Assembly (NCBI GenBank): GCA_035771165.1 | Contig: JAWNZC010000406.1 | Span: 4,001,501 to 4,065,500, forward strand | Source: Paragorgia papillata | Lineage: Eukaryota > Cnidaria > Anthozoa > Scleralcyonacea > Coralliidae | Reading direction: 5' to 3' | Length of the DNA: 64,000 bases | Part shown: in pieces, positions 46,885 to 58,919 of the stretch | Layout of the letters: the number at the start of each line of letters is the position of its first letter | Position numbering within the stretch: the stretch's first letter is position 1 | Program-made: the position numbers and the translations under genes | The notes under the pieces: model-generated | Database searches by the model: none | Told to the model about the DNA's origin: nothing | The model's input: only the letters and a program-made list of their open reading frames with translations

Positions 46885-49800
46885 TCAATTAACTAGTCAT
46901 ATAAAATATATTGCCAAACATAAGTAGTTTAAGTAGAGCAATCTATAAGTGTACAAAACGTGAAAGTGCACGACTGCACGGTGGATATTTCAAAAGCTTT
47001 CAAGTGCCAACAACTTATTGGGACTCGTGGCCGATATAGCGTTCATCTAGGATGTGGCGGTAAATGACGTAATATATCAACGTCAACTTACTTTATACTT
47101 GTTTAGTTATACGAAATGAACTATGCCAAATGTATACTGAATTAACTGCCAAAATACATACCAAAATACCAACGTTTTAAGACAAAGTTTGTCAACAGAG
47201 TAAATCGTAGATTGAAATATAAATTGATAACTAATATTTTTTATTCTACTTCACATTTTGCTCTGATTAAGGGCTTTGTCTCGAAACGTCAGTATTTCGT
47301 CATCGATCTAAAATTCTGGAAGTTTATCATCTTTTAGCTTCATATAGCTAGATTGCACCACTTTGCCAATAAACTACTCTGTTTTATTTTGTACTAAATG
47401 GTCCGACCTGCTTCTAAATTACGTGCACCTTTATGTAAGAAGAGTTTGTCAACGTTTTACAAAAAATCATTTGGTTTTTACCAAGTATATGCTCCGGTTT
47501 CCTCTAAACCCAAAGTTGACAGAATGGGTTGGAATTTATAGTCTGAAAAGTAACGTCTAACAATTAAAAGGGGAAAAAATTATAATGAATTTAATTAGTT
47601 AGGTCATTTAGTTAGATACTCCGGAATTGTTAATCTGAAACGCCCAGAAGGGAGCTAAGAAATTCGTATAACACTAGATACAAATTGCTACTACGCGCTG
47701 GATCGGTGCGTCACTGAAGAGATATGTCTATTATCTCATAGCGTTAATTAGCTTTGCAGAGTAAAAAAGTGGCTATGCGGACAGGAAAGAACTAAACGAA
47801 CAAAAAAAAACCCAACTAGAAAACTATTAAATAAAAGTTAATTCTATTTTAGTGTAAAGGCAATAAGTTTCATCTTGGCAGTGGGTTATGTGTCTTTGCT
47901 ATATATGTATATACGTTATTATAAACATTGTTAGACTAAATAAGTGACTATATAAAGTCGATCAGAAATCATATATCTGCAAATTTGAACGGACCTACGT
48001 GTGGGTCTAACTGCATAATTTTCTCAACATCCTGCAGTCATCAACATGACCCTCTGTCCACAAACACGACCACACGCAGAAATTTATAAAGTTTTAAAGA
48101 ACTGAAAAGTTTTAATTAGAAGGGAGTGTTTCGATTGAAATCTTTATTGAAAATGTTGTCAATGACAAAATGTGATAATTACTCCATACAAGGTGTTAAT
48201 AATGTGCAAGTGTCGCTAATTTAAAGGAGTTAAAAATGCTCTTTATATAAAAACGATTAAAACTGCCCGTCTGTCTCGCGGTGTAAGTAAGCTGTTAATG
48301 AAAGTGTAACGATGTGAACAATCTCCAATTTAGGCACAGCCTTTAATTAACATCCATATTTATAAAATCCTTATAGTTCACTTTTAAAAGTTAACAATGT
48401 CATTTTGTGGCTTTAAAAATAGTAACACAGACACAATCACGGTTTCTTCGGCTACATATTTTGTAGATTTAATTAGGTCTTTTTACTAAAATAACTAAAT
48501 AATTAAAATAGAAAGTATGTTGCTTCACTTATCTTATTTTCTTGATTTATCACGTTTTTATACACGGCAAAGCAAATAATCAAAAATTGAACACTTCTAT
48601 TGTCTAGAACGGTTTCTTTCATGATATGTTGGTTGGAGCAACAGCCAAATATTTTTTTATTATCTTTGTCATTTTTGGCACCAGTCCTTTAATAAACGAA
48701 CCTATAGCTAGGCAGTAACTTGACATTGCTATAGTGGCTTGATATAGCCTTGCTTCCGCCACTTTCACTTATATTATGTTTGATATTATATTGAAGTTCA
48801 CTGCAATGAATATACGCGTGTTTTCTAAAATCTCATAAGTACTAAAACGCATTGAGGAAGAAATAACGAAGAGGACGGTCGATTTAAGCTCGACGATTAT
48901 TCGCCTGCAAGTTATAAAAGGTGAGATCAATGGTTAAGAACCCTATAGGTGATCAACGAAGGTAAAATTAATAAAATATATTAATTGTCGCCATTTGCTC
49001 GTAATTTAGTTAGATTAGATAGTGTCAGTAGTGATGAGTCATGCATGCGTAAAGAACCGTTAAGCCTTTTGCGTGAATCGTAACCGCGGAAAGGCAATGA
49101 TAATGTCAACGCACGTTTAGTTTATAACGTCAAAATTAAAGTACGCTTTGTCAATACGTTATAGCAAGTTCTGTATATAGTACTCTTTATCATCCTGTTA
49201 AAGTGTTCTAGAGAAGTAGTCCCCTTCCGTGCAAAATTAGCGTTCATCTTTAATTACTGTATAATATACCGTATAAGATTGTAACGTTCCAAGTTTATTG
49301 TAAGTTATAGTCGTCATGTCGGGAAAATGAAACAGACTCTCAGTCATATTAAAAATATCATACAAATTCAAAGTTCCTTTCAGTTCCCTTTTTATTGAAC
49401 GAAATGCATGGCGACCAAAAAGGATTTCTCTTCCGTTAGCCACTTGTCATATTTAAGTGTTCATGCAGGTATACCTTGCAATCGCAGAGATATTTTACTT
49501 ATGTAATTGTTTTATCCTAATTATTTTTTCGAGATATGCTTTTTACGATTTTCTTTGCTGTTTGAAGCTAATCAGCATGTTTGTGTACGTAAAAGAAAAT
49601 TAAAAGCTTAGTTACGAAACTCACAGGAACGTTGGTAATATGTGCATTGAGTGGTTAAAGGGTCTGAATGACCAATTAATATATTGGAATGATTAGCGGT
49701 GAAGATGTATAAAATTTGGAGCAATTATATAAGATACCGTCAACTTTTAAATGTGCTTTTAGAGAAACAAAACTGAACAAGCTAGAATGCAAAAATCACC

Positions 49801-49890
49801 TAGTTTAATGTAAAGGGAAAGGTTTAAAGTGCCTATGTATTTGTTGTTTGTCAAAACGTTATAATTATGAGGTCAGTGATTTTAATGAAC
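46885..49890. other. Noncoding DNA, no gene seen
   Basis: AT-rich and largely unique. A single degenerate hammerhead-like stretch (CTGATTA..GAAACGTC) lies at 47262-47290. ORFs at 47363-47560 and 49237-49443 have no coding signature. Confidence 0.45.
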
Positions 49891-49957
49891 TGTATATTTT
49901 TTCGTATGTTTTTGCCGTACAAGCTGTCGTAAGTTAAACTCAGAAAAAACTCTGAGA

Positions 49958-50035
49958 GCTTCAGACGGGACTCGAACCCACAACCTTCCGAATGCCAGCC
50001 GGACGCTCTCACGATTGATCATGAGCCACTGGAAC
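49958..50035 (-). tRNA. tRNA-Ala(GGC)-like sequence, probable pseudogene
   Basis: On the minus strand: acceptor GTTCCAG / CTGAAGC (one mismatch), D-stem GCTC/GAGC with an enlarged loop (ATGATCAATCGTGA), a strong anticodon stem TCCGG/TCGGA with loop CTGGCAT (anticodon GGC), and T loop TTCGAGT. The enlarged D loop and acceptor mismatch suggest a decayed or SINE-type copy. Confidence 0.5.
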
Positions 50036-50412
50036 TCACTGAGCTGTTGTTTTCGATATTTATACGCCTGGAAACTATAGTCAAACCGTACAAGCGTGTT
50101 ACAAGCACTTGTTAATGATTTTTGTTATGTTTTCAGTTTGAGTTGGTAAACTTTTTTCGTATGTTTTTTCGTATGTAAACTCAGAGTTTTTCTCTGAGTT
50201 TAACTTACGACAGCTTGTACAGCAAAAACATAGGGGAAAAACCTTTACCAACTCAAGCTGAAAACCGACTAATAACAAACAAAAAAACATTTACTGTAAA
50301 TAAACTGACACAATTCGACTTGTAGCCTAACAAATACTTGTGACACACGTACTGTTTGACTAGTTTCCATGCAGGCGTATAAATATCGAAACAACCTCAG
50401 TCTACCATCTGA

Positions 50413-50484
50413 GTTCCAGTGGCTCAATGGTGAGAGCGTTTGGCTGGCATTCGGAAGGTTGTGGGTTCGAGTCCCGTCTGGAGC
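50413..50484 (+). tRNA. tRNA-Ala(GGC)-like sequence, foldable cloverleaf
   Basis: 72 nt fold as acceptor GTTCCAG/CTGGAGC (7 bp), D-stem GCTC/GAGC, anticodon stem TTTGG/TCGGA with loop CTGGCAT (anticodon GGC), and T stem GTGGG/CCCGT with loop TTCGAGT. A TATAAATA lies about 37 bp upstream. The anticodon stem relies on G-U pairs, and the sequence is embedded in an inverted repeated unit, so it may be the head of a SINE-like repeat rather than a working gene. Confidence 0.5.
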
Positions 50485-50589
50485 TCAGAGTTTTTCTCTG
50501 AGTTTCACTTACGACAGCTTGTACAGAAAAAACATACGAAAAAACTTTACCAACTCAAGCTGAAAACACTAATAACATACAAAGAACTG

Positions 50590-53520
50590 TATATTTTATT
50601 TATCATAAATTTCCCCCAACCTTATAGTAGTATATGGAAGTGGACAGGTATTGGTAAGTTGCAATCAATCTTGTGAGAATTAGAAGAGAAAGACTCGCTG
50701 GTCATGTCGATTGGTGGGGAAAATAGTGTCTACACTGTCTATAATAGAATATTATTTTGTAAATACCAAGTAACACGGCCGCTGTGACGTCATGATCACG
50801 TGCAAATCAACACTTCTATAATTGTACTTTCGTCCTCTCATTTCAGTTACTACATTGTGCTAAACAATTAACTAAATATTATAAATAAAAAGCCACTTCT
50901 TTTTTGAGTTTAAAGAAAGGAAAAAACTGTAGTTTTACATGCTTCTTTTATGAGCTAACATGCATGCATGGTGTGCGAAATTGGCGCAACGTATACGTCT
51001 CAGGGACAATGGTTGATTTTAGAAACCCGATCATTGCAGCTATAATGTTTTGACATTGGCATAACGCAAAATTGGTATTTTATTACAAATTTTCATTGCC
51101 ATGGGTAACATTGTCCGTGACCAAAATTACTATATAATCATGCTCTTAGCTCATTTATGCAACTTTTTTTCACAGTGTCGGACTATTGTTTTCCTAAGTA
51201 ACAAACAGTGTTGATCTGGTTAGCTTAGTTAACCTTCAATAACGTCCAACATGCAGCATACAATGCTTCCTCCAAAGGGTTTAGCTCTATTTCGTGTTTC
51301 GGATATATTTCGGATATATTTCGGGTTTTCTCTTGGCAAGTAAAATAGTACACTAGCGTTGTTTAAACCTTGAAATTTTTGAGTTAAACAATGTAATTAC
51401 GGTACAGTGATATTTTGATTAGGCAAGCAATATAATATTGCAAGTTAGATATTTATTGTATCTAAATTTAAATGTAATTTAAATGTTAAATATGTTAAAT
51501 ATAAATTATATGGAATTTATTAATTTATTATATTATAACTAATATCTGTGAGCCCAATTAGGTCGATTTAGTTTGCACTCGCAGCCACTTTTAACACTGA
51601 AGTGGCATATATATAATTTAAGTGTTCTAATTGTTTGGAATGTCATAAAAGGTCTCGTAGTACTATTATTTTATGACAAGTGGAAATTTAAAAAATAATA
51701 ATTATATTCCAAATACCTGGCATATAGGTAGGTATATTTTTTTACGCGCATTTTCGAAATAACATTTCTGAAACTTGCTAAGGTCTAGACAGAAGAGGCA
51801 TTCAAAACCAGCAACGCCATTTTTCAATTTTGAAATAAAGCTTAATTTTACAATAATTTGTGTACATTGAAAACGTTTTTGTAATTAATTTAATAATTAT
51901 AATAACAACCGGCACTAGTGAAGAGCAGGCACAAAATCACATCCCGCCGACAACAGCACGTCACTTTAATTTTAAATATATTTAAACCTAAATTAATTAG
52001 TTATTTATAATGACTAAACTTTAATCCTGTTCGTGGCTTATGGGCTTTGACATATTTGTTAAGCGACCAGTCAAACTTTGTAGTTAAAAGCAAACGTTGC
52101 TCTGAGGTTTTTAGATCTTTCTTAGGTAATCGAACATAATCCATAGGATTTCAGCTGTACCATTTTGCCGTGGGAACATTTAATGGTCTAATTGAGATTA
52201 CTGAATGCATTTATTATTACTAATATACTTCATTCTACATATTTCGAGGCTTTCCCGAAATATGTGTGAACTTTGTGTGACATTTCACCATATTGAACGA
52301 CTCATTTCGAGTTTTAAGTAATCATATAAGCCTAGCTAAATTCCCAGTGCAATGAGAAGTGTCAGATGTATCTTCAACTCAACAATTAAAATTCAGTGTA
52401 AATATTTGTTCTAGTTTATCTTACCTTCAAGCCAAATTCACAAAGATCAAGAAGCTCATTTTGCATCATACATAAATTTTAAATAAACAAGTCTGAGTTC
52501 TGTCAGAAAGGTTTCTGCCTTTTTACGAAAGACGCGTGATCATCAGTGTTTAAATTAGAACACGGGCTGGTAAAATGTATAGCGGCAACCCCCCACCGTT
52601 TCCTCAGAATCTATCTATAGAAATATAGATATAACTATAGGCAGATTAGGTACCATTGGGTATTACATTAGTTTACATAATGCCATTTTCAACTGATTGC
52701 ACATGCGAATTTAACTTAACCACACCCACCCGTATGCGATCGCGTCGTTAATATTAAATTGCACCATTTGATCTAATTCTAATTGAGCGCCATTTATTTT
52801 TTCCAATAAATTAAAAGCCTAAATGAATTCATATTAAATCTTTACATTGAATTTTAATGACTAGATTATGTTTCGGAAGTGAAACGCAACCGTGATTAGA
52901 AAAGGGTAAATCAAAGTAAGAGTGAAAAGGACGTATTAGAAGATCAGAAGATGTATTAGAGTGGGATGATAATGCCACTTTAGGCTTGCTGCTTCAACAA
53001 AAATATTGAAGTTTAATTATCGCAACGATCTTGTTTTCTGGTGTCTTAGGTCTGCTAGAGTGACAATTCTTTAGGAAGTGGTTTTTAGACAGTCAATCAC
53101 ACTTGTTCAAACAGTGCCTGCTAATACCCCGTAAGATGACTCCTTTACAATAGCGTTTAATTCCACAGTAGTAACTCAATTGATTGCGGCATAAATCAAA
53201 GAAGACAGAGAAGAAGGCATTTTTATAGCAATTTCCTGCCTTTCACTCTCTCCAAATTATTATTGAATACTGTAGCTGTTGAGAAAAGTGGTGGGCGTAT
53301 AACAGCCAACAGACGTCTCACTACAACTTTTTTGAATTCCTCTCTAGGCGAGCAAGGGACGTATTAGGCCACATCATCTGTTCATAAAGCTGCTATCCAA
53401 TCAGGGCAGAGTTTTGGAAAGTATTGAACGTTTAAATTTGAGATAAATAAGACCAAGGAGAGAGACCGGTACACACACCTAGCAATAGTACTATCAACCA
53501 AGAACCGAAAGATCTACGGC
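50590..53520. other. Upstream region of hedgehog, no gene seen
   Basis: AT-rich, mostly unique noncoding DNA with no clear transposon ends. It precedes the hedgehog start codon, and its last ~300 bp (53220-53520) are less AT-rich and probably contain the promoter and 5' UTR. I cannot point to a TATA box with confidence. Confidence 0.45.
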
Positions 53521-53523
53521 AAC

Positions 53524-53823
53524 ATGATATTTGGAAAGAAAAGTCTTGTACTATGGCTCTTTGTGACAAATTTTACAAGAGTGGTGATTTCTTGTGTGTC
53601 AAAACCCGGTGGGCAGATACGAAGGTCTCCACGCAGAGCTTTTTATTTGCATCAACAAGTTCCCGATATCGAAGAATTCTCTCAAGGGGCAAGTGGAAAG
53701 CCCAAGAAACCAATTGGATATGATAGTGCTGCTTACAGACAGTTGAGAGAAAACTACAATCCTGGTATAGTCTTTGAGGATGGAAATGGCAAATTTTCAG
53801 GTGATACACGAAAGATGAGCAAG
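53524..53823 (+). CDS. hh: hedgehog exon 1 (signal peptide, N-terminal Hedge domain)
   Basis: Encodes residues 1-100, from [20 protein letters not shown] to DTRKMSK. The ATG opens a hydrophobic leader ending VVIS before Cys24. The block [20 protein letters not shown] corresponds to [20 protein letters not shown] of vertebrate Sonic hedgehog, but the acidic EE pair is GN here. The donor is AAG then GTACTG. Confidence 0.95.
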
Positions 53824-54309
53824 GTACTGTGATTTATAGTGTATATATCGTGTTGTTTTTTTACACTCTTTGTTTACATTAAAGAGTTTAGGTGGCTCGT
53901 CGCCTGTGTTCCATAGCAAGTGTCCTATAATTTGTCAGCTTATATGGCTATTGATGTGGGTTTTTTAAAACCGTCAAATACTCCAGCCATGACTAATTAC
54001 CTTTACTTTTTCTGTTCCGTAGTTGTGTTTGGAAGCGCTGGACAAGCTTGCGATACTTGTTAAACAAAGATGGCCAACAGTTAGACTTCGAGTCATCGCT
54101 GCTTGGGACGATCAGTCATGCAATAAACATGACACTCGCTCGCTGCACTACGAAGGTCGTGCTGTGGATATCACGACTTCTGACACGGACAGGTCAAAGT
54201 TGGGATTGCTTGCTCGTTTGGCAGTTGAAGCTGGTTTTGACTGGGTGCGTTACATTCACAAATACAGAGTTCACGCTTCTGTTCGAGCTGGTAAGTTTTG
54301 TTTTCTTTA

Positions 54310-54350
<41 letters not shown>

Positions 54351-55411
54351 TTGTTGTTGTTTTTTTGTTTATATTCAACTCTAATCTAGAAATATGTTAA
54401 ACTAACCCGACTGTTTTATAAACCTTTGATTTGTTTGAAGTGGTTCTTACATTTTAATGTGAACGAACTAGCTAGCCGTCTTTAAGCTTAAGTTAAACAA
54501 AAAATACACAGTACCTTGCTATTTAATAATTCTTTGTGGCTCAGTGTTAGGCAAATTCACCTCACTCTTAAAGACTATAGTTTATTGAATTCGCGACCAA
54601 AGTAAAGTACACATATCCGTAAGAATCAGATTGGGTTTGAAATGTGACTTTAACTGTATTTCCCGAGACGGTTATGTCTAATAAACGCGGGAAAACGTTG
54701 GATAGGATCTGTGGTTCTTCTCGTCGCGTGATGTTTTTAGGCATTAAGTTTTCCCCACACATTCTCCTTCGTTTTACAGACGGAAAAGGTGACAAAAAAT
54801 TTATGGGAATGGGTTGTTTCAGGAGCAACTCGACGGTCAGACTGGTAGATGGAAAGACAACGACAATGGATCGAATAAGAGTTGGCGACAAGGTTGAAAG
54901 CATGGGCAAGGATGGGAAAATAATCTACAGCGAAGTTGTCATGTTTCTGGACAACAAGCCGAAAGAAAACGACGTAATGTACTTTGTGTTGAAAACCGAC
55001 AATCCCCGAACGACTCTTTACCTGACCAAATCTCATCTGGTGTACGTTAGACGGCGATTTTCAAGTGAATGGCAGATACAATTTGCCAAATTAGTGCGAA
55101 AGGGGGACATCATCAAAGTTTGGAGTGGGGGAAAGTTGGTAGGGGCTGAAATTACAGAAATTTCAGTTGCCGCACAGCGAGGAGCGATAGCACCACTAAC
55201 CATGGAAGGAAACATTGTCGTAGATAATGCACTAGCGTCGTGCTACGCCTTGTTGGAAGATCATGATTTTGTAAATTCGATATTTTGGCCAGCCAAGGCA
55301 CTGTACACGCACTTTCCATATCTGTTAAACGCCAAGAAGCCCCAGCAAGGCGTACACTGGTACGCAAGATTACTGCTGTTTCTGAACGATTATCTGTCTG
55401 TCCTAACTTAA
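53524..55411 (+). CDS. hh: Hedgehog family signalling protein (3 exons, 399 aa)
   Basis: The coding exons are 53524-53823, 54023-54290 and 54780-55411 (1200 nt including stop). Junction phases are 0 and 1. Intron 1 falls at KMSK|LCLEAL, the position corresponding to the vertebrate LMTQ|RCKDKL junction. The layout is: signal peptide 1-23; Cys24 as the expected palmitoylated N-terminus; a basic patch RRSPRR at 33-38; the Hedge domain to about 189 ([26 protein letters not shown]); Hint from GCF at 201-203, with Cys202 the predicted cleavage nucleophile, Asp247, Thr272 and His275; and a C-terminal sterol-recognition region ending near HWYARLL at 382-388. The expected product is a cholesterol-modified secreted morphogen acting through Patched. 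Oddities: CGPGRG is replaced by CVSKPGG, and some metal-site residues are lost. Confidence 0.95.
54023..54290 (+). CDS. hh: hedgehog exon 2 (Hedge domain core, zinc site)
   Basis: Encodes residues 101-189. The acceptor is TCTGTTCCGTAG and the donor is G then GTAAGT (phase 1). It contains the zinc ligands His142, Asp149 and His184 by alignment with Sonic hedgehog His140/Asp147/His182. The residue equivalent to Glu177 is Ile178 ([15 protein letters not shown]). The loop normally carrying calcium ligands reads VIAAWDDQ, keeping one Asp but losing the Glu and second Asp positions. Confidence 0.95.
54318..54346. repeat. (AT)n microsatellite in hedgehog intron 2
   Basis: About 14 AT units just 28 bp after the exon 2 donor, followed by a T-rich stretch. 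Intron 2 (54291-54779) has no other notable content. Confidence 0.9.
54780..55411 (+). CDS. hh: hedgehog exon 3 (Hint autoprocessing domain and sterol-recognition tail)
   Basis: Encodes the rest of Asp190 to Thr399. The acceptor is TCGTTTTACAG. It contains the cleavage motif [34 protein letters not shown] with Thr272/His275, [20 protein letters not shown], and a tail ending in [20 protein letters not shown]. The Hint catalytic residues look intact, so self-cleavage is expected. It ends at TAA 55409-55411. Confidence 0.95.
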
Positions 55412-58120
55412 TAATGGCAAAAAGATGAACCCGGCAGGATAAAGCGGACTTTTCAGTTTATTTGACGCTATATACATGCATGTAAGCGCTTAGGCTTGTT
55501 TAGGAATCTCTAATCTTGCCGGATGTTAATAAATAATTTAAGCACAGTCACGTCGAATATAATTAATGTTCGGGAGGAAACTGCAATCATCTATAAAGGC
55601 TTTACAGCTAATTCAAAACGACTTTAATTTAACTTAATTTAATTTATTTAAGATCGCTCGAGATTTAAAATATAGTCTACAGTTCCATGTAGAGACCGAA
55701 GCGTTCGTAAACGGGACATTGGCAGAGATTGTAATAAAGACTATATTTTAATAGTAAAGTGTCTTGTTCAAGTTGATTATCTTGCTACATTTGAGTAGTT
55801 CTGTAAAAATATATAGTGTAAATATATATTTTCTGCTGATTTTGTGTATCCCGCAGAAAATGTAGACTATCTTATAATAATAGTTGAATAAAATCGTTGC
55901 ATATATTTGAATAAATCTTTCATTAGTTTATTGAGTTCAGTAACCAAGCATTTTTCATATCGAACATTTTAAAAGTTGTAAACGCATATGGTAGCAAGAC
56001 AATTCTAATTACTCGGGTCGAGATAACCTAAAATCAGTTTATTTGACCAGCGAGTGTGTATTATTCACTGTTTAGCGATATTCTTTCTCAGTTTTCCTGC
56101 CGACAATTTACAATTATATATTACCCACTGTAATATAAGCAGAAACTTAAGTAATTTTTAAAAGGCGCAATTGTGGTAAAATACAAATACTTTTAGAACT
56201 ATATAAAAATAGCTTAAAACTAGTTGAAAGGGTTGATTAATTCATTGAAGGTCTTGGCAGTGAAATCGTATTAAATCGTATAACCCGAGATTTGTGGATA
56301 TGGCTGCACGTTATTTTGCTGAGCTGGGCCTTCATAAAGAAGGAGAAATTGACTGAATAAACTTAAACAGGTCAAATGTTCAGTAAAATAAAAAATGTCG
56401 CAAATATATTTCAAGTTAGATTCTGAAAAGGTAATTACCGCAAGAGTATGTATATATACATATACATATACATATATATATATATATATAGCATAACGAA
56501 GGGAGAAACTTATTCAATTTCGCTTTACTCAATGCACGAAATAAAAGGACTTCCTCGGATTGTCGGAAATTTCATTGGTACGCCATTTTCACGGTTTCTC
56601 GTTAACACTCGCTGTATAATGCTATGAATTAGCTAGGGTATGTTGCACAGTCTGGTGTTGTTGAAAAGAGAAATGTGTCAAAAGTACACAGAGGTATTTG
56701 TAATTGGTCAAGCCAGAATACTGGAGCAAATTCCTAAGGTATAAGCGGTTGCTAAGTCTAACTATAATTTGTTGCTTTAAATCAGGTGATAATAAGAAGG
56801 GCGCTATTTTAAACGCTCCTCAGCGGTGAAGATTTATAGGCGCCGTAATAATTGAGTACCGCGATAACCTTTTGGCACGCGTAATTACTAGCTAAGCTCC
56901 TTTCTGCCTGTTGGCTATTTTGAAAGGCTTCTTAAAATACAACAGACAAATTAATGGACATCGGTAAACATCATTTAATTCGTCGCTTTTAATGCATAGC
57001 ACCGATATTTTCGTGTTCATAAACAACTGAATAGTGTAATGTCTAAGGGGGATTTTTTTTTGTCTTGGGTAATTTTCAATACCTTGCACCTTTAATAATC
57101 CTATCACATAGTTCTCAGAAGTGAAATATAGAAACTCGGTTTTGGTTTTAGGACAGAAAAACCCAACCAAACAATACATAAGTCTGAATTTTACCCAATG
57201 CACTGTTATTAATGTAAATCTGCCGTTTGTAATGACCTAATCACAGACTTCCTAAAAAGTAAAGGAGAGTATATCGTTAATTGGTTTCGACAGCAACGCG
57301 AGAAACTAGCCACTGGTCATGCAATAATTGCCTACCGAATATGTGTTTGACTTGTATAAACAGTCGTCACACAGTCTAGCCTTTAATCCTCTGGGATCTA
57401 CGATGAATGGGAGCTATGTGGCCTTAATGTGCGTTCGGCCTGACGAAAACCAAGCAAACCAAACACCATCGAAAACAAATTAAAAAGAAACAAAGCTGAC
57501 CAACTGGCGAACCGCAATCCGGAAGTAAACATTCGTGAGGAGGCGTGAACAAGCTTTCTAAGCATGTATACCTTTAAAAATCAATTTCCGGAGGTATAAG
57601 TACCACAACCGAACCCGAAGTTCGCTTTCGTGCCTTAATCAACAGAGCTCTAAATCGGCTAGAACTATTTAATCTAAACAAAAGCATCAGTCCAAGCACT
57701 AATAAAGCTAAAGGGATTTCCAAAGCCGCAAAAAAACGTCGACAAACACTGAGAGGCTTAGGGAAAAGCTTGATGTATTAAAACAACTTGGACGCAAAGA
57801 ACCGCTGTACTTTTAATTGTTTTTTAATAAGAAACGCCTTAATGACATAATCACTATGCCCAGGATAGAGACTCGGGCATCTTGTCATCAAAGAAGCGAC
57901 ACACAAAGTTGAACAAGTGATGAGAACACATTCCTTATCACATTTTTGCGCTAAATTGCATGTTAGGTGTGGACGCGCTTTGGCACTCTGCGTCTATAAC
58001 GTTGCAGGGGTTTAGTTTGAAAGGTTTTTTCACTGTGTGCTGCATATAAATGAAAACATAGAAAAAACTATCATTCACAGTAATCAGCAGTCGTTGAGTG
58101 CTTGATAAAAGTGAAAAGTT
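55412..58120. other. hedgehog 3' flank, noncoding
   Basis: AT-rich DNA without recognisable exons or transposon ends. There is a (CATATA)n/(AT)n tract at 56449-56492. The 103-codon minus-strand ORF at 56892-57203 has no domain or splice context that I can support. Confidence 0.45.
55733..55738 (+). terminator. Candidate polyadenylation signal of hedgehog
   Basis: AATAAA 322 bp after the stop codon, the clearest plus-strand signal in the proximal 3' region. Other AATAA(A/T) words occur at about 55529 and 55914, so the used site is not settled. Confidence 0.35.
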
Positions 58121-58317
58121 CAGTTTTAGGCCAACATATATATATATATATATATATACACAATACCCTAGTTGCTATGCGTGTTTTCATTGGTTGTTGG
58201 CCATGATCTATTAGAGGACAGACACATGGTCACGTCAGATCACGTCAGCTGACTTGCCTTTTTCCTTCTTCATGCCCCAAAATCCGGCACGAGTTTCGAC
58301 AAAGACCTTTTAAATTT

Positions 58318-58516
58318 TTATTGTATAAAACAAATAGATTCCATTTTTTTGTTGTCTGTTCAGTTATAGATGCACAGAGGACGTCACAACGTGGTAAGAA
58401 CATCAGTGACCCACTCGACTGCGTCTCGTGGGCCACTTTTTTGTTCTTACCACGTTGTGACGTCATCTGTGCATCTATAACTGACAGACAACGGCAAAAT
58501 GGAATCTATTTGTTAA
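58318..58516. mobile_element. Perfect fold-back element, ~200 bp
   Basis: The arms AAATAGATTCCATTTTTTTG and complement, GATGCACAGAGGACGTCACA, and ACGTGGTAAGAACA and complement surround the loop CCCACTCGACTGCGTCTCGT. AT microsatellites lie on both sides (58138-58156 and 58518-58534). Confidence 0.75.
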
Positions 58517-58699
58517 TTATATATATATATATATGCAGTCAAAGAGCCAGCTCTGAACATCAGTTCCAAGGAATAAGATATATAGTCTTGATAAAACGAT
58601 TAAAAACTTTTATTTAATATATATATATATATATATATATATCTAGGCTAAATTAAAGCTTAGGAAGAGGGTATTTTTCAACTGTAAAGACCAAGTGCG

Positions 58700-58910
58700 A
58701 AGAAGCACCGAGGTCTTTTCTTTGAATAATAACAAAACCCATGGCTTTTAACTTATATAAATACTCATCAGACCATATTCTTATTTTTAGGAGGTTTTTA
58801 AGTTGTACTTGAAATAAATATCGAGGAATAACCGAAAACAGTGTCTCTTCTCGTAATGGTATTTACCTCCAGATAATAACCGACTAAAAACAAAAGAATA
58901 TGGTCTGATG
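58700..58910. repeat. Dispersed repeat, inverted copy of 33870-34060
   Basis: ACTTGAAATAAATATCGAGG, AATAACCGAAAACAGTGTC and AAAACAAAAGAATATGGTCT are complementary to words at 33880-34040. An internal inverted pair (CATCAGACCATATTCTT / AGAATATGGTCTGATGAG) bounds the copy. Confidence 0.65.
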
Positions 58911-58919
58911 AGTTTTTAT

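Larger units (their letters stand above)
49895..50585. repeat. Palindromic tRNA-like cluster
   Basis: A unit is present inverted at ~49895-50078 and direct at ~50357-50585. Its order is AGGCGTATAAATATCGAAA, tRNA-like sequence, then CTCAGAGTTTTTCTCTGAG, ACTTACGACAGCTTGTAC and AAACATACGAAAAAA. Two more tail-only pieces face each other at 50112-50165 and 50166-50270. This looks like repeated insertion or inversion of a tRNA-bearing element. Confidence 0.7.

Noticed and set aside
46625..46888. 87-codon Ser/Leu/Ile/His ORF on the minus strand
   Set aside because: It is a translation of the drifting A/G-rich low-complexity tract after the AAT microsatellite.
54644..54779. N-terminal extension of the hedgehog exon 3 ORF
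   Set aside because: It lies in intron 2. The acceptor TTTTACAG at 54779 joins exon 2 with the correct phase, and the extension has no Hedgehog similarity.
56892..57203. 103-codon minus-strand ORF
   Set aside because: The composition looks random, there are no splice sites or domains that I can support, and it is within the length expected by chance in DNA of this size.
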